From Ruminococcaceae bacterium UBA4958 (GTDB lineage: Bacteria; Bacillota; Clostridia; Oscillospirales; Acutalibacteraceae), in NCBI GenBank assembly GCA_002397355.1, contig DHAI01000092.1:1173-10330 (forward strand): a DNA stretch of 9,158 nucleotides. Direction: 5' to 3'. How positions within the stretch are numbered: the stretch's first letter is position 1; every line of letters begins with the position of its first letter. The notes below the pieces were generated by a model. The model saw only the letters and a list, made by a program, of their open reading frames with translations, ran no database searches and was not told the origin of the DNA. Made by a program: the position numbers and the translations under genes. Positions 1 to 6,669 of the stretch are shown here, one piece after another.

Positions 1-1191
1 TACACCGGATTCCTCACCGCCAACGGAATCGACATCGTGCGGGTAGGCATCATCAACTTCATCCCCTATATCGCGTGGATCTTCAGCCCGCTGTCCCCGA
101 AGCTCCTGAGCCGCTTCAAGCGGCGCAGGGCGCTGCTGATTTTCAACCATGTTTTCTTCTATGCCAACATCATCCTCGCGACGACGATCATGCCGATATT
201 CGTCACGGACCATGCCATGAGGACCGTCTGGTTCGGCATTTTTCTGTTTATCGGCCATTCCTCGAACGCGCTGATCGGTTCGGGGACGATGGCGTGGCAC
301 ATCAATTTTCTGCCGGATGGGGAGGACCGGAACGTTTACTTCTCGTTCCTCAACCTGAGCAGCGCCCTGGCGGGCACGGGCGCCGCCATCGCGGCTTCCG
401 TCCTGGCGGATTCCCTGGCCGGTTCGCCGCGGCAGGCCGAGGTCATCGTCGCCCTGCGAATCGCCTCGTTCGTTCTGTTTCTCGTCGACGGGCTGCTGCT
501 TTATCTCGTGCCCCGGGAATTCCCCTATAAAGCCCCGAAGAAACAGATCGCGGTGCGCGACATCGTCACCGTGCCGCTCCATTCGCGCAAATTTCTGCTG
601 ACCGCGCTGATCGGCATGGCCTGGAACGTCATCTGCAACCTCAACGGCAGCACGTGGAGCTATTACATCCTGAATACCGTCGGCATGAGCTATACCTACA
701 CTTACATCGGCTCGGTGGTCTGCGCGCTGGGAAGCGTGTTCCTGCTGCACTGGTGGCGCGGCCTCATCAACCGGCACTCGTGGTTCAGGATGCTTTTCGT
801 CACCGTGCTCGTCACCGGGCTGCTGGAATTCCCCATCGCCTTCACCACGAAATACACCCTGTGGGTTTTCGTGGTCGTCAGCGTGCTGCAGGGATTCAAC
901 TCGGTCGGCACCAACCTCGTGTTCGCGAATATGTTTTACGTCAACCTGCCGAAGGATGACACCGACGTTTCCATTTCATTCTGGAACTTCACCATGAACC
1001 TCAGCGTGCTGGCGGGATCGGTGCTCGGCACCTGGTTCCTTTCGGCGACGGAGGGCCACGGCGCCTGGACGCTGTTCGGGCTGCCGTTCTACGGCTCCCA
1101 GTTCCTCGTCTGGTTGAAATGCGCGTCGTATCTGGGGCTGTGCTGGTACATATGGAAGGTGGCCCCCGGCATCCAACCCGACGGCGGCTGA
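1..1191 (+). CDS. MFS transporter, 5'-truncated by window edge
   Basis: An integral membrane carrier of the major facilitator superfamily; substrate unknown. The frame is open from base 1, so the gene begins upstream, and the GTG at base 37 is almost certainly internal. 396 residues are visible, with about eleven hydrophobic segments. Examples are the stretch around VGIINFIPYIAWIF near the start, ALLIFNHVFFYANIILA, the long pair around GVFLL/HWW in the second half, and FLVWLKCASYLGLCWYIW near the C-terminus. A basic cluster (FKRRR) follows the first segment, as expected for the cytoplasmic loop between helices 2 and 3 of MFS proteins. A hydrophilic linker (PREFPYKAPKKQ) separates the two six-helix halves. 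The protein ends with a short polar tail. The Asp-box protein gene follows 206 bp downstream on the same strand, so co-expression and a role in sugar uptake are possible but unproven. The family call is good; the substrate is not assignable. Confidence 0.85.
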   Translation, partial: YTGFLTANGIDIVRVGIINFIPYIAWIFSPLSPKLLSRFKRRRALLIFNHVFFYANIILATTIMPIFVTDHAMRTVWFGIFLFIGHSSNALIGSGTMAWHINFLPDGEDRNVYFSFLNLSSALAGTGAAIAASVLADSLAGSPRQAEVIVALRIASFVLFLVDGLLLYLVPREFPYKAPKKQIAVRDIVTVPLHSRKFLLTALIGMAWNVICNLNGSTWSYYILNTVGMSYTYTYIGSVVCALGSVFLLHWWRGLINRHSWFRMLFVTVLVTGLLEFPIAFTTKYTLWVFVVVSVLQGFNSVGTNLVFANMFYVNLPKDDTDVSISFWNFTMNLSVLAGSVLGTWFLSATEGHGAWTLFGLPFYGSQFLVWLKCASYLGLCWYIWKVAPGIQPDGG

Positions 1192-1207
1192 CGGTTCGCC
1201 TGCGGTC

Positions 1208-1236
1208 TGGGGCGGCGGGAATTCCCCGCCGCCCCA
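1208..1236 (+). terminator. GC-rich hairpin after the MFS gene (weak terminator or mRNA 3' stabiliser)
   Basis: An 11-bp perfect stem (GGGGCGGCGGG at 1209-1219 with CCCGCCGCCCC at 1225-1235) has a 5-base loop AATTC, plus an extra T-A closing pair at 1208/1236. It starts 17 bases after the stop codon. No T-run follows, so a classical intrinsic terminator is not supported. A partial terminator or a 3'-end stabiliser that separates expression of the transporter from the next gene is more likely. Confidence 0.55.
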
Positions 1237-1397
1237 TCCGTATCTGCTTTCGCAGGTTTCACAAACGCCTTTCCGTTTGAAGCATGGGAATCCGCGCGCT
1301 GCGCATGAGAGGAAAAGCTTAAGCGTATATCCGTTTGTGCAGAAGTATTTTGTAAAAGGAATCATGATCGGTTCCGTGAAAGGATAGGCGAATCGTT
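1237..1397. other. Intergenic gap before the Asp-box protein gene
   Basis: About 160 bases without a convincing gene. A small hairpin is present (CAAACG at 1262-1267, loop CCTTTC, CGTTTG at 1274-1279). A seven-codon open frame, ATG at 1364 to TAG at 1385, lies behind AAAAGGA, but the spacing is only 3 bases, so I do not call it a leader peptide. I found no promoter with a good -35/-10 pair here, which leaves it open whether the downstream gene depends on readthrough from the transporter. Confidence 0.4.
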
Positions 1398-2804
1398 TTG
1401 AGAGGACATTCCCGCTGGGATTATCATCCGTACAGCCGTTTGAACGATATGCAGAGGAGGACTTTTCCCTTTATCTGCCGTCTGGCTCCCCATAACGACA
1501 GCATTGAATTCGAGTGGTTTGACAATGGGAGCGCCGGGCCCCATACGGCTTACTGCCGCATTTGGGGATCCGGACGTCCCTATCTTAAAAAAATACTGCC
1601 CGGTCCCTGCGCTTGCATCGACGGGTTGGAGACTGGGCGGGATTACGAACTGTTTGTCGCAAGGGAAGAAAGCGGCGCAAAAAGCCCGGTGCGGCGTTTT
1701 AGAACGGGCCCTTCCGTCGGAACCGTCGTGAACTATCTCCATCCCGGCGATCCAGTGTATTCTTTTTCCGGTTGGAGCCTTTGCAGCCCTTCTCTGGTCA
1801 AACTGCCTTCCGGGACGCTGCTTGCTTCCATGGATGTTTTCGCGGCCCAGAAACCTCAAGATCTCTCCTTGCTTTTTTCATCCGCCGACGGCGGCGCCAC
1901 TTGGCGGTATGTCAACGATTTGTTTCCATGCTTCTGGGGAAAGCTGTTCGTCCATCGGGGCGTTTTATACATGTTGGCGAATACGACCGAGTATGGGAGC
2001 CTGACGATCGGAAAATCGCTGAATGAGGGGAAAACCTGGTCCGCCCCAGTTACGATTCTGCCCGGTACCGGATCGAACGGCCAAGGCCCTCATAAAGGCC
2101 CCATGCCGGTAACGGAATATGAGGGCAGGCTGTATACGGGCGTGGACTATGGCTCCTGGGCCGCCGGCGGGTTCGGCAGCGCGCTGCTTTCCATAGACGC
2201 CGACGCCGATCCGATGAAGGCGGAAAACTGGGTCTGCTCAAAATTTCTCCCATATGATCCCCGCTGGCCGGGCGCTGCGAAGGGGCAATGTCTCGGAGGC
2301 TTGGAGGGAAATGCGGTTGTGGGCCCGGATGGAGAAATCTACAATGTTTTGCGCTATCAGATGGCGGGCTGCCGGCCGTCCTATGGGAAAGCGATGGTTT
2401 TGAGAGGGAACAGGATGGACCCGGAAGCGCCGCTTTCTTTTGCGTGGTTTGCCGACTTTAACGGAGGAAGCAACTCCAAATTCGATCTCTTATATGACAA
2501 AACGTCAAACGCTTACTGGGCAATTGTGAATGAAATCGTCCAAGAAGAATATCCCGGCCAGCGCAATGTCCTGTCCCTGGCCGTTTCCAGAGATTTGAAA
2601 ACCTTTTCCATCGCGAAGCGCCTGCTGGATTACCGGCGGGAAGATCCGGCATGTGTCGGGTTTCAGTATGTCAGCTTTTTGATCGACGGGGATGATATCC
2701 TTTATCTCTGCCGTACCTCTGTCAATCATGGAAGAAACATGCATGATGCAAATTACAGCACGTTCCATAAAATCGAAGATTTCAGAAAGTACCTGCGAGG
2801 CTGA
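1398..2804 (+). CDS. Sialidase-fold (BNR/Asp-box) protein, exo-alpha-sialidase-like
   Basis: A 468-residue protein with a predicted six-bladed beta-propeller of the sialidase superfamily. Two Asp boxes are visible: S162-A-D-G-G-A-T-W169 (perfect S-x-D-x-G-x-T-W) and S207-L-N-E-G-K-T-W214 (N in place of D). Roughly the first 100 residues look like a fibronectin type III-like beta-sandwich (a run such as SIEFEWFDNG, then LETGRDYELFVARE and ending VRRFRTG). The C-terminal part (GFQYVSFLIDGDDILYLCRT, then NMHDANYSTFHKIEDFR) resembles a conserved block I recall from uncharacterised bacterial sialidase-like proteins. The usual FRIP/YRIP arginine motif is not visible: SPSLVKLPSG stands where it would be expected. 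Sialic acid hydrolysis is therefore doubtful. No signal peptide or membrane segment is seen, so it should be cytoplasmic. The start is taken as TTG 1398, because an in-frame stop lies at 1377-1379; ATG 1449 (residue 18) is the alternative, and neither has a strong SD. Base composition is more AT-rich than argH or the GH2 gene. Confidence 0.8.
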   Translation: MRGHSRWDYHPYSRLNDMQRRTFPFICRLAPHNDSIEFEWFDNGSAGPHTAYCRIWGSGRPYLKKILPGPCACIDGLETGRDYELFVAREESGAKSPVRRFRTGPSVGTVVNYLHPGDPVYSFSGWSLCSPSLVKLPSGTLLASMDVFAAQKPQDLSLLFSSADGGATWRYVNDLFPCFWGKLFVHRGVLYMLANTTEYGSLTIGKSLNEGKTWSAPVTILPGTGSNGQGPHKGPMPVTEYEGRLYTGVDYGSWAAGGFGSALLSIDADADPMKAENWVCSKFLPYDPRWPGAAKGQCLGGLEGNAVVGPDGEIYNVLRYQMAGCRPSYGKAMVLRGNRMDPEAPLSFAWFADFNGGSNSKFDLLYDKTSNAYWAIVNEIVQEEYPGQRNVLSLAVSRDLKTFSIAKRLLDYRREDPACVGFQYVSFLIDGDDILYLCRTSVNHGRNMHDANYSTFHKIEDFRKYLRG

Positions 2805-2938
2805 GTCGTCAAAGCCGTAAGAGCTTCCCGTCCAAATGAAATAGTAACAATTATTTAAAATTGCACTAATTTAGAAGATCAAAAAATAATGCGAGCGCTT
2901 TTTGCGCCGTATGGAAATATTATTTGCAGGATGCACAC
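2805..2938. other. AT-rich intergenic gap
   Basis: No gene is supported here. The stretch 2840-2935 is strikingly AT-rich compared with the window. It contains a possible plus-strand promoter (TTGCAC 2861-2866, 18-base spacer, AATAAT 2885-2890) and a tiny GCGC-TTTTT-GCGC hairpin around 2895-2907. In AT-rich DNA such promoter matches arise easily by chance. Confidence 0.35.
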
Positions 2939-2977
2939 AAACGCGCCGTTTGGATTCAAATTCCAAACGGCGCGTTT
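2939..2977. terminator. Perfect 16-bp hairpin, bidirectional terminator between convergent genes
   Basis: The left arm AAACGCGCCGTTTGGA (2939-2954), loop TTCAAAT (2955-2961) and right arm TCCAAACGGCGCGTTT (2962-2977) are perfectly complementary. The element lies between the stop of the Asp-box gene (2804) and the stop of the minus-strand flavin reductase (3041). The stem ends in TTT on both strands, but neither strand has a long T-run. Its position about 63 bases beyond the flavin reductase stop suits it better as that gene's terminator; it is about 135 bases beyond the plus-strand gene. Confidence 0.75.
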
Positions 2978-3040
2978 AATGTTGGACGGATGTTTGATCC
3001 AGGACGCTTGTGCGAAGGGCTGAAACGGCAGCCGCCGGCT

Positions 3041-3550
3041 TTATGCCTTTACGAGGATCTTTTCGATGCCCCCCACGAACATGATATGATAATCTTTGTT
3101 CGGGTAGTTTTTCCCGTCCAGAGAGCCGTCCGTGAAGCAGGCGGGCTGGAACGGCTGGCGGTAAAGCTTCCGGCAGAGGAACACGGTTTTCGCCTCGCGG
3201 AAGTACGGAGCCTCCGCGCCGAACGCGGGGGTGAGCCCCGCGGCGCCGATCTTGTCGCCGTCGCGGCCGGAATGGCTGCCGCAGTAGTCGAGCGCCCCGC
3301 GGTATTTTTCATCGAACACGCTGAGCGAAAAATACTTTTCCCTGTCCAGAAAGCCGAGCGTATAGCGCGTGGGGCGCACATACACGGTCGCCGCGGGCAT
3401 GCTCCACAGCACGCCGAGGGAACCCCAGCTCGCCGTCATGGTGTTGCACTTTTCCGAAGTGCCTGCCGTGATGAGCATCCACTCGCTGCCGATCATGGTA
3501 AACGGGTTGACGTTCAGGCCCTTCGGTTCTATCGCACGAAATCCATCCAT
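3041..3550 (-). CDS. Flavin reductase family protein (FMN-binding split barrel)
   Basis: A 169-residue soluble protein of the flavin reductase-like domain family, which binds FMN and passes electrons between NAD(P)H and flavin or other acceptors. Visible family features are N36-T-M-T-A-S-W-G43 (the flavin-phosphate region), a VRPTRYT segment at 58-64, FSLSVFDEKYR at 74-84 and C90-G-S-H-S-G-R-D97, all in the order expected for the small clostridial members. Length fits a full single-domain protein with no rubredoxin or other fused domain. The ATG at 3548-3550 is preceded by a strong SD, GGGAGGGA on the minus strand (3565-3558), with 7 bases of spacing, and a good promoter lies just upstream. 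It is convergent with the Asp-box gene and divergent from argG, so it is likely a single-gene transcript. The natural electron acceptor cannot be inferred. Confidence 0.88.
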   Translation of the reverse strand: MDGFRAIEPKGLNVNPFTMIGSEWMLITAGTSEKCNTMTASWGSLGVLWSMPAATVYVRPTRYTLGFLDREKYFSLSVFDEKYRGALDYCGSHSGRDGDKIGAAGLTPAFGAEAPYFREAKTVFLCRKLYRQPFQPACFTDGSLDGKNYPNKDYHIMFVGGIEKILVKA

Positions 3551-3585
3551 CTTTCGATCCCTCCCGGATTCATTTTTTCGCTTTC

Positions 3586-3614
3586 ATGGTATTTCATCCC
3601 GGGCAAAAAGTCAA
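3586..3614 (-). promoter_or_regulatory. Sigma-A type promoter of the flavin reductase gene
   Basis: On the minus strand, TTGACT (3614-3609) and TACCAT (3591-3586) are separated by exactly 17 bases. The -35 matches 5/6 and the -10 matches 4/6. Transcription would start near base 3579, about 28 bases before the ATG, leaving room for the GGGAGGGA ribosome binding site and little else. Confidence 0.7.
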
Positions 3615-3781
3615 CCCCGCAAAAATTGTATGGCTCCCCTGTATTTTTCCTCATTTAGGCTTGCTTTTATACATTATTCATAAGGGCGGACGATTCTCCG
3701 CACCTATTGATTTCACGTGAGAATATTCAAGCGGGATGCGGGGATTTTTAAAACGGTCCGCCGCCCTTTCCCACTTTTCCA
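3615..3781. other. Intergenic region between the flavin reductase and argG promoters
   Basis: The full gap between the two divergent genes is 318 bp. This inner part codes for nothing I can support. It holds a small hairpin (GCGGA 3686-3690, loop CGATTC, TCCGC 3697-3701) and two adjacent perfect 8-bp palindromes, TCACGTGA (3713-3720) and GAATATTC (3721-3728). No transcription factor can be named for these. Confidence 0.4.
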
Positions 3782-3799
3782 ATAGAATAAATATTCAGT
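3782..3799 (+). promoter_or_regulatory. ARG box (ArgR/AhrC operator) in front of argG
   Basis: The 18-mer ATAGAATAAATATTCAGT matches the published ARG box consensus WNTGAATWWWWATTCANW at 17 of 18 positions; the only miss is A for T at position 3. It is centred about 50 bases upstream of the expected argG transcription start and sits just ahead of the -35. ArgR hexamers usually bind paired boxes. A second full match is not seen, though TGCAATTTTGCA (3807-3818), an inverted repeat over the -35, could be a degenerate partner. The inferred role is arginine-dependent control of argG. Confidence 0.72.
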
Positions 3800-3805
3800 T
3801 GTTCC

Positions 3806-3833
3806 TTGCAATTTTGCATGAGACGTGTATAAT
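3806..3833 (+). promoter_or_regulatory. Sigma-A type promoter of argG
   Basis: TTGCAA (3806-3811) and a perfect TATAAT (3828-3833) have a 16-base spacer. Transcription should begin near 3840, giving a leader of about 30 bases that carries only the ribosome binding site. That leaves no room for a T-box or riboswitch in this leader. Confidence 0.78.
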
Positions 3834-3868
3834 TAAAACCTATAAAACAAAGAAAGGCGGTGGACAGC

Positions 3869-5095
3869 ATGCAAAAAGAGATCAAGAAAGTTGTGCTCGC
3901 GTACTCGGGCGGTCTGGATACTTCCATTATCATCCCGTGGCTGAAAGAGCACTTCAACAACTGCGAAGTGGTCGCGGTTGCCGCAGACGTTGGACAGGGC
4001 GACGAGCTCGCCGGACTGGAGGACAAGGCAAAGCGAAGCGGCGCCTCCAAGCTGTATGTGGCGGATCTCAAGGATGAGCTTGTGGAAAGCTACATTTGGC
4101 CGACGCTGAAAGCGGGAGCCGTTTACGAAGATAAATATCTGTTGGGGACCTCGTTCGCACGACCTGTCATCGCCAAGCATCTGGTGGAGATCGCCAGGAA
4201 AGAGGGGGCGGACGCCATCGCGCACGGCGCGACCGGAAAGGGCAACGACCAGGTCCGCTTCGAACTGGGCATCCGCGCCTTCGCGCCGGACATGACCGTC
4301 ATCGCCCCGTGGCGCATCTGGGACATCACCTCGCGCGACGAGGAAATCGACTACGCCGAGGCGCACCACATCCCGCTGAACGTCACGCGCGAAACGAGCT
4401 ATTCCAAGGACCGGAACCTGTGGCACCTCTCGCACGAGGGCCTCGACTGCGAGGACCCGGCCAACGAGCCGGACTACGACAAGATCCTGGAGCTCGGCGT
4501 TTCGCCGGAAAAAGCCCCCGACAAGCCGACCTATGTGACCGTTTCGTTTGAAAAGGGCGTTCCCGTCAAAGTGGACGGCGAAAAGCTTTCCGGCGTGGAG
4601 ATCATTCAGAAGCTGAATCAGCTCGGCGGCGAAAACGGCGTCGGCATCGTGGATATGGTCGAGAACCGCCTGGTGGGAATGAAATCGCGCGGCGTGTACG
4701 AAACGCCCGGCGGCTCCATCCTCTACTGGGCGCACGCCAAGCTGGAAGAGCTCTGCCTCGACCGCGACACGCTTCATTTCAAGCAGGGCGTCGCCCAAAA
4801 ATTCGCCGAGCTGGTGTACGACGGCAAGTGGTTCACCCCTCTGCGCGAGGCGCTTTCCGCTTTCGTGGACTCCACGCAGCGGAACGTGACCGGCGACGTG
4901 AAGCTCAAGCTTTACAAGGGCAACATCATCGACGCGGGCGTGACTTCCCCGTATTCCCTCTACGACGGGGAGATTGCGACCTTCGGCACGGACCATGTCT
5001 ACAACCAGGCGGACGCGGCCGGCTTTATCAATCTGTTCGGCCTGCCGATCGCCGTTCAGGCGCAGAAAAGGATCGCGCGCGGCGAAATGGCCTGA
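3869..5095 (+). CDS. argG: Argininosuccinate synthase
   Basis: Catalyses ATP-dependent condensation of citrulline and aspartate to argininosuccinate (EC 6.3.4.5), the penultimate step of arginine synthesis, in the cytoplasm. The 408-residue product has the expected length of a complete enzyme. Visible signatures are the PP-loop S13-G-G-L-D-T-S19 that binds ATP pyrophosphate, the [13 protein letters not shown] motif at 120-132, [11 protein letters not shown], the [19 protein letters not shown] region that contributes to substrate binding, and a normal C-terminus ending [18 protein letters not shown] 3869 was chosen because AAAGGCGG (3853-3860) is well placed for it; the in-frame GTG at 3860 overlaps that ribosome binding site. 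An ARG box and promoter lie directly upstream, and argH follows 92 bp downstream after a terminator-like hairpin. No frameshift or missing catalytic motif is seen. Confidence 0.97.
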   Translation: MQKEIKKVVLAYSGGLDTSIIIPWLKEHFNNCEVVAVAADVGQGDELAGLEDKAKRSGASKLYVADLKDELVESYIWPTLKAGAVYEDKYLLGTSFARPVIAKHLVEIARKEGADAIAHGATGKGNDQVRFELGIRAFAPDMTVIAPWRIWDITSRDEEIDYAEAHHIPLNVTRETSYSKDRNLWHLSHEGLDCEDPANEPDYDKILELGVSPEKAPDKPTYVTVSFEKGVPVKVDGEKLSGVEIIQKLNQLGGENGVGIVDMVENRLVGMKSRGVYETPGGSILYWAHAKLEELCLDRDTLHFKQGVAQKFAELVYDGKWFTPLREALSAFVDSTQRNVTGDVKLKLYKGNIIDAGVTSPYSLYDGEIATFGTDHVYNQADAAGFINLFGLPIAVQAQKRIARGEMA

Positions 5096-5115
5096 CGGAA
5101 AAAACGGAAGTTTCG

Positions 5116-5144
5116 GGGGGCGGACGCAGCCGGCCCCCTTTTTT
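5116..5144 (+). terminator. Intrinsic terminator-like hairpin between argG and argH
   Basis: GGGGGC (5116-5121) pairs with GCCCCC (5133-5138). Two further inner pairs (GG 5122-5123 with CC 5130-5131) form across a bulged G at 5132, and the stem is followed at once by six Ts (5139-5144). This is the standard shape of a Rho-independent terminator. It starts about 20 bases after the argG stop, so argH is either reached by partial readthrough or driven by a promoter I could not identify. Confidence 0.68.
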
Positions 5145-5150
5145 GTGATT

Positions 5151-5169
5151 TCCGCCGCGCCGCGGCGGA
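5151..5169 (+). repeat. GC palindrome just ahead of the argH ribosome binding site
   Basis: The interval around CCGCCGCGCCGCGGCGG (5152-5168) is symmetric about base 5160 and can fold into a stem of about 7 bp with a 5-base loop. It ends 4 bases before the argH SD. The arm at 5151-5156 (TCCGCC) is also complementary to 5119-5124 (GGCGGA) inside the left part of the preceding terminator hairpin, so the two structures could compete. Confidence 0.45.
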
Positions 5170-5187
5170 GAACGGGAGGGAATTTTC

Positions 5188-6561
5188 TTGAAGCTGTGGG
5201 AGGATGGATTCCACAAAAAGCTTGCCGGAACGACGGACGACTTCGACTCCTCGATCGCGTTCGACAGCCGCATGGTGAAAGAGGACATCGAGGGCAGCAT
5301 CGCCCACGCCGCGATGCTGGGCGAATGCGGCATCCTCGTACCGGAGGAAGCGGACAGGATCTGCGCGGGCCTGAGGGGAATCCTCGCGGACCTGGAGAGC
5401 GGAAAGCTTGCGGTCGACAAAAACGCCGAGGACGTGCACACGTTCGTGGAGGGCGAGCTGACCGCCCGCCTCGGCGACGCGGGCCGCCGGCTGCACACGG
5501 CGCGCAGCCGGAACGACCAGGTGGCGACGGACCTGCGCCTCTACCTGAAAAAGGACTGCGCCCGGGTGCTGAAGCTCCTCAGGGAGCTCACGGAGGTTCT
5601 GTGCCGCCGCGCGCTGGAAACGAAGGACGCCGTGATGCCGGGCTACACGCACCTGCAGCGCGCGCAGCCGGTGACGTTCGGGCACCACCTGCTCGCCTAC
5701 GCGGAGATGTTCCTCCGCGACGCGGACAGGCTCCGCGGCGCGGAAAAGCGCATGGACGTCTGCCCGCTGGGAGCCTGCGCGCTCGCCGGGACGACCTACC
5801 CCGTGAACCGCGCGCGCACGGCGGAGCTGCTCGGCTTTTCCGGCGGCCCCGCGCGCAACAGCCTGGACGCCGTTTCCGACCGGGATTTCTGCCTGGAGCT
5901 CGCCTCGTGCGCGGCCATCTGCATGATGCACCTCTCGCGCTTTTCGGAGGAGATCGTGCTCTGGTGCTCGTGGGAGTTCCGGTTCGTGAAGCTCGACGAC
6001 GCCTATTCCACCGGCTCCAGCATCATGCCGCAGAAAAAGAACCCCGACGTCGCCGAGCTGGTGCGCGGAAAGGCCGGGCGCGCCTACGGCGACATGATCG
6101 CGCTTTTCACCATGATGAAGGGGCTTCCCCTCGCCTACGACAAGGATATGCAGGAGGACAAGCAGGCCGTCTTCGACGCGATGGACACGCTGAAATCCTG
6201 CCTGACCGCCTTCACGCCGATGGTCGCCACCATGAAAATCCTGCGGGAAAACATGAGGGCGGCTGCGGCGAAGGGCTTCCTCAACGCGACCGACTGCGCG
6301 GATTACCTGGTCGGGAAGGGGCTGCCGTTCCGCACGGCGTACGGCATCGTCGGCAACCTGGTGGCGTTCTGCACGGAGCACGGCCTGACGCTGGAGACGC
6401 TGCCGCTGGAGGAATACCGGAAATTCAGCACCAGCTTCGGCTCGGACGTTTACAAAGCCATCGCGCTGGACCGCTGCGTGAACGGCAGGAACATTACGGG
6501 CGGGCCCGCCCCCGCGAACGTGCAGGCCGAAGCGGAGCGCATCCTCGCCTCGCTGCGCTGA
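5188..6561 (+). CDS. argH: Argininosuccinate lyase
   Basis: Cleaves argininosuccinate to arginine and fumarate (EC 4.3.2.1), the final step of arginine synthesis, as a cytoplasmic tetramer of the aspartase/fumarase superfamily. The 457-residue length is normal. The three conserved superfamily regions are present: H103-T-A-R-S-R-N-D-Q111, G152-Y-T-H-L-Q-R-A-Q-P around the catalytic-region His155, and the signature loop G276-S-S-I-M-P-Q-K-K-N-P-D287 with the expected catalytic serine at 277. The N-terminus (KLWEDGF, then KEDIEGSIAH) is the usual one. The start is TTG 5188, set by a strong SD GGGAGGG (5174-5180) with 7-base spacing. It lies 92 bp after argG behind a terminator-like hairpin and is followed by a strong terminator. 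GC content, especially at third positions, is high. Confidence 0.97.
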   Translation: MKLWEDGFHKKLAGTTDDFDSSIAFDSRMVKEDIEGSIAHAAMLGECGILVPEEADRICAGLRGILADLESGKLAVDKNAEDVHTFVEGELTARLGDAGRRLHTARSRNDQVATDLRLYLKKDCARVLKLLRELTEVLCRRALETKDAVMPGYTHLQRAQPVTFGHHLLAYAEMFLRDADRLRGAEKRMDVCPLGACALAGTTYPVNRARTAELLGFSGGPARNSLDAVSDRDFCLELASCAAICMMHLSRFSEEIVLWCSWEFRFVKLDDAYSTGSSIMPQKKNPDVAELVRGKAGRAYGDMIALFTMMKGLPLAYDKDMQEDKQAVFDAMDTLKSCLTAFTPMVATMKILRENMRAAAAKGFLNATDCADYLVGKGLPFRTAYGIVGNLVAFCTEHGLTLETLPLEEYRKFSTSFGSDVYKAIALDRCVNGRNITGGPAPANVQAEAERILASLR

Positions 6562-6565
6562 AAGC

Positions 6566-6601
6566 GGCGGGCTCCGTCCCGGGCTCCGGGATTTCTCCGC
6601 C
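6566..6601 (+). repeat. Hairpin in the argH 3' untranslated region
   Basis: An inner stem TCCCGG (6577-6582) with CCGGGA (6586-6591) around loop GCT is enclosed by GGCGG (6566-6570) with CCGCC (6597-6601) across an internal loop. It begins 5 bases after the argH stop and lies ahead of the main terminator. It has no T-run and may simply protect the transcript end. Confidence 0.4.
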
Positions 6602-6614
6602 CTTAAAAAGGAGC

Positions 6615-6652
6615 AAGGGGCTGCCGGTGCGTTCGCACCGGCAGCCCCTTTT
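6615..6652. terminator. Strong bidirectional terminator between argH and the GH2 gene
   Basis: A 16-bp perfect stem (AAGGGGCTGCCGGTGC at 6615-6630 with GCACCGGCAGCCCCTT at 6635-6650) closes on loop GTTC and is followed by T residues to 6652 on the plus strand. On the minus strand the stem is followed by a looser GCTCCTTTTT tract. It serves argH (stop 6561) and, only 19 bases beyond its stop, the convergent GH2 gene. Confidence 0.85.
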
Positions 6653-6669
6653 CGCGCGGGAAATCCAGG

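Noticed and set aside
1364..1387. Seven-codon leader peptide ahead of the Asp-box gene
   Set aside because: The AAAAGGA element is only 3 bases from the ATG and the peptide has no run of regulatory codons or attenuator hairpin after it.
1273..1442. CCGTTTG repeated three times (1273, 1331, 1436)
   Set aside because: Irregular spacing, one copy inside the coding region and one inside a small hairpin; a 7-mer of this kind recurs by chance elsewhere in the window.
2924..3658. 244-codon plus-strand open frame across the flavin reductase
   Set aside because: It runs through the terminator stem and opposite a well-recognised flavin reductase with its own SD and promoter.
3736..4077. 113-codon plus-strand frame covering the argG promoter and 5' end
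   Set aside because: It spans the -35/-10 and ARG box and overlaps argG out of frame; no family features.
3833..4996. Long minus-strand open frame (387 codons) opposite argG
   Set aside because: It mirrors argG codon structure, is rich in R/H/V/A as expected of a GC-driven shadow frame, and shows no domain or ribosome binding site. argG on the plus strand has every family motif.
5056..6381. Long minus-strand open frame (441 codons) opposite argH
   Set aside because: A shadow of the high-GC argH reading frame with no recognisable domain. A plus-strand frame at 4974-6701 overlapping argH is rejected for the same reason.
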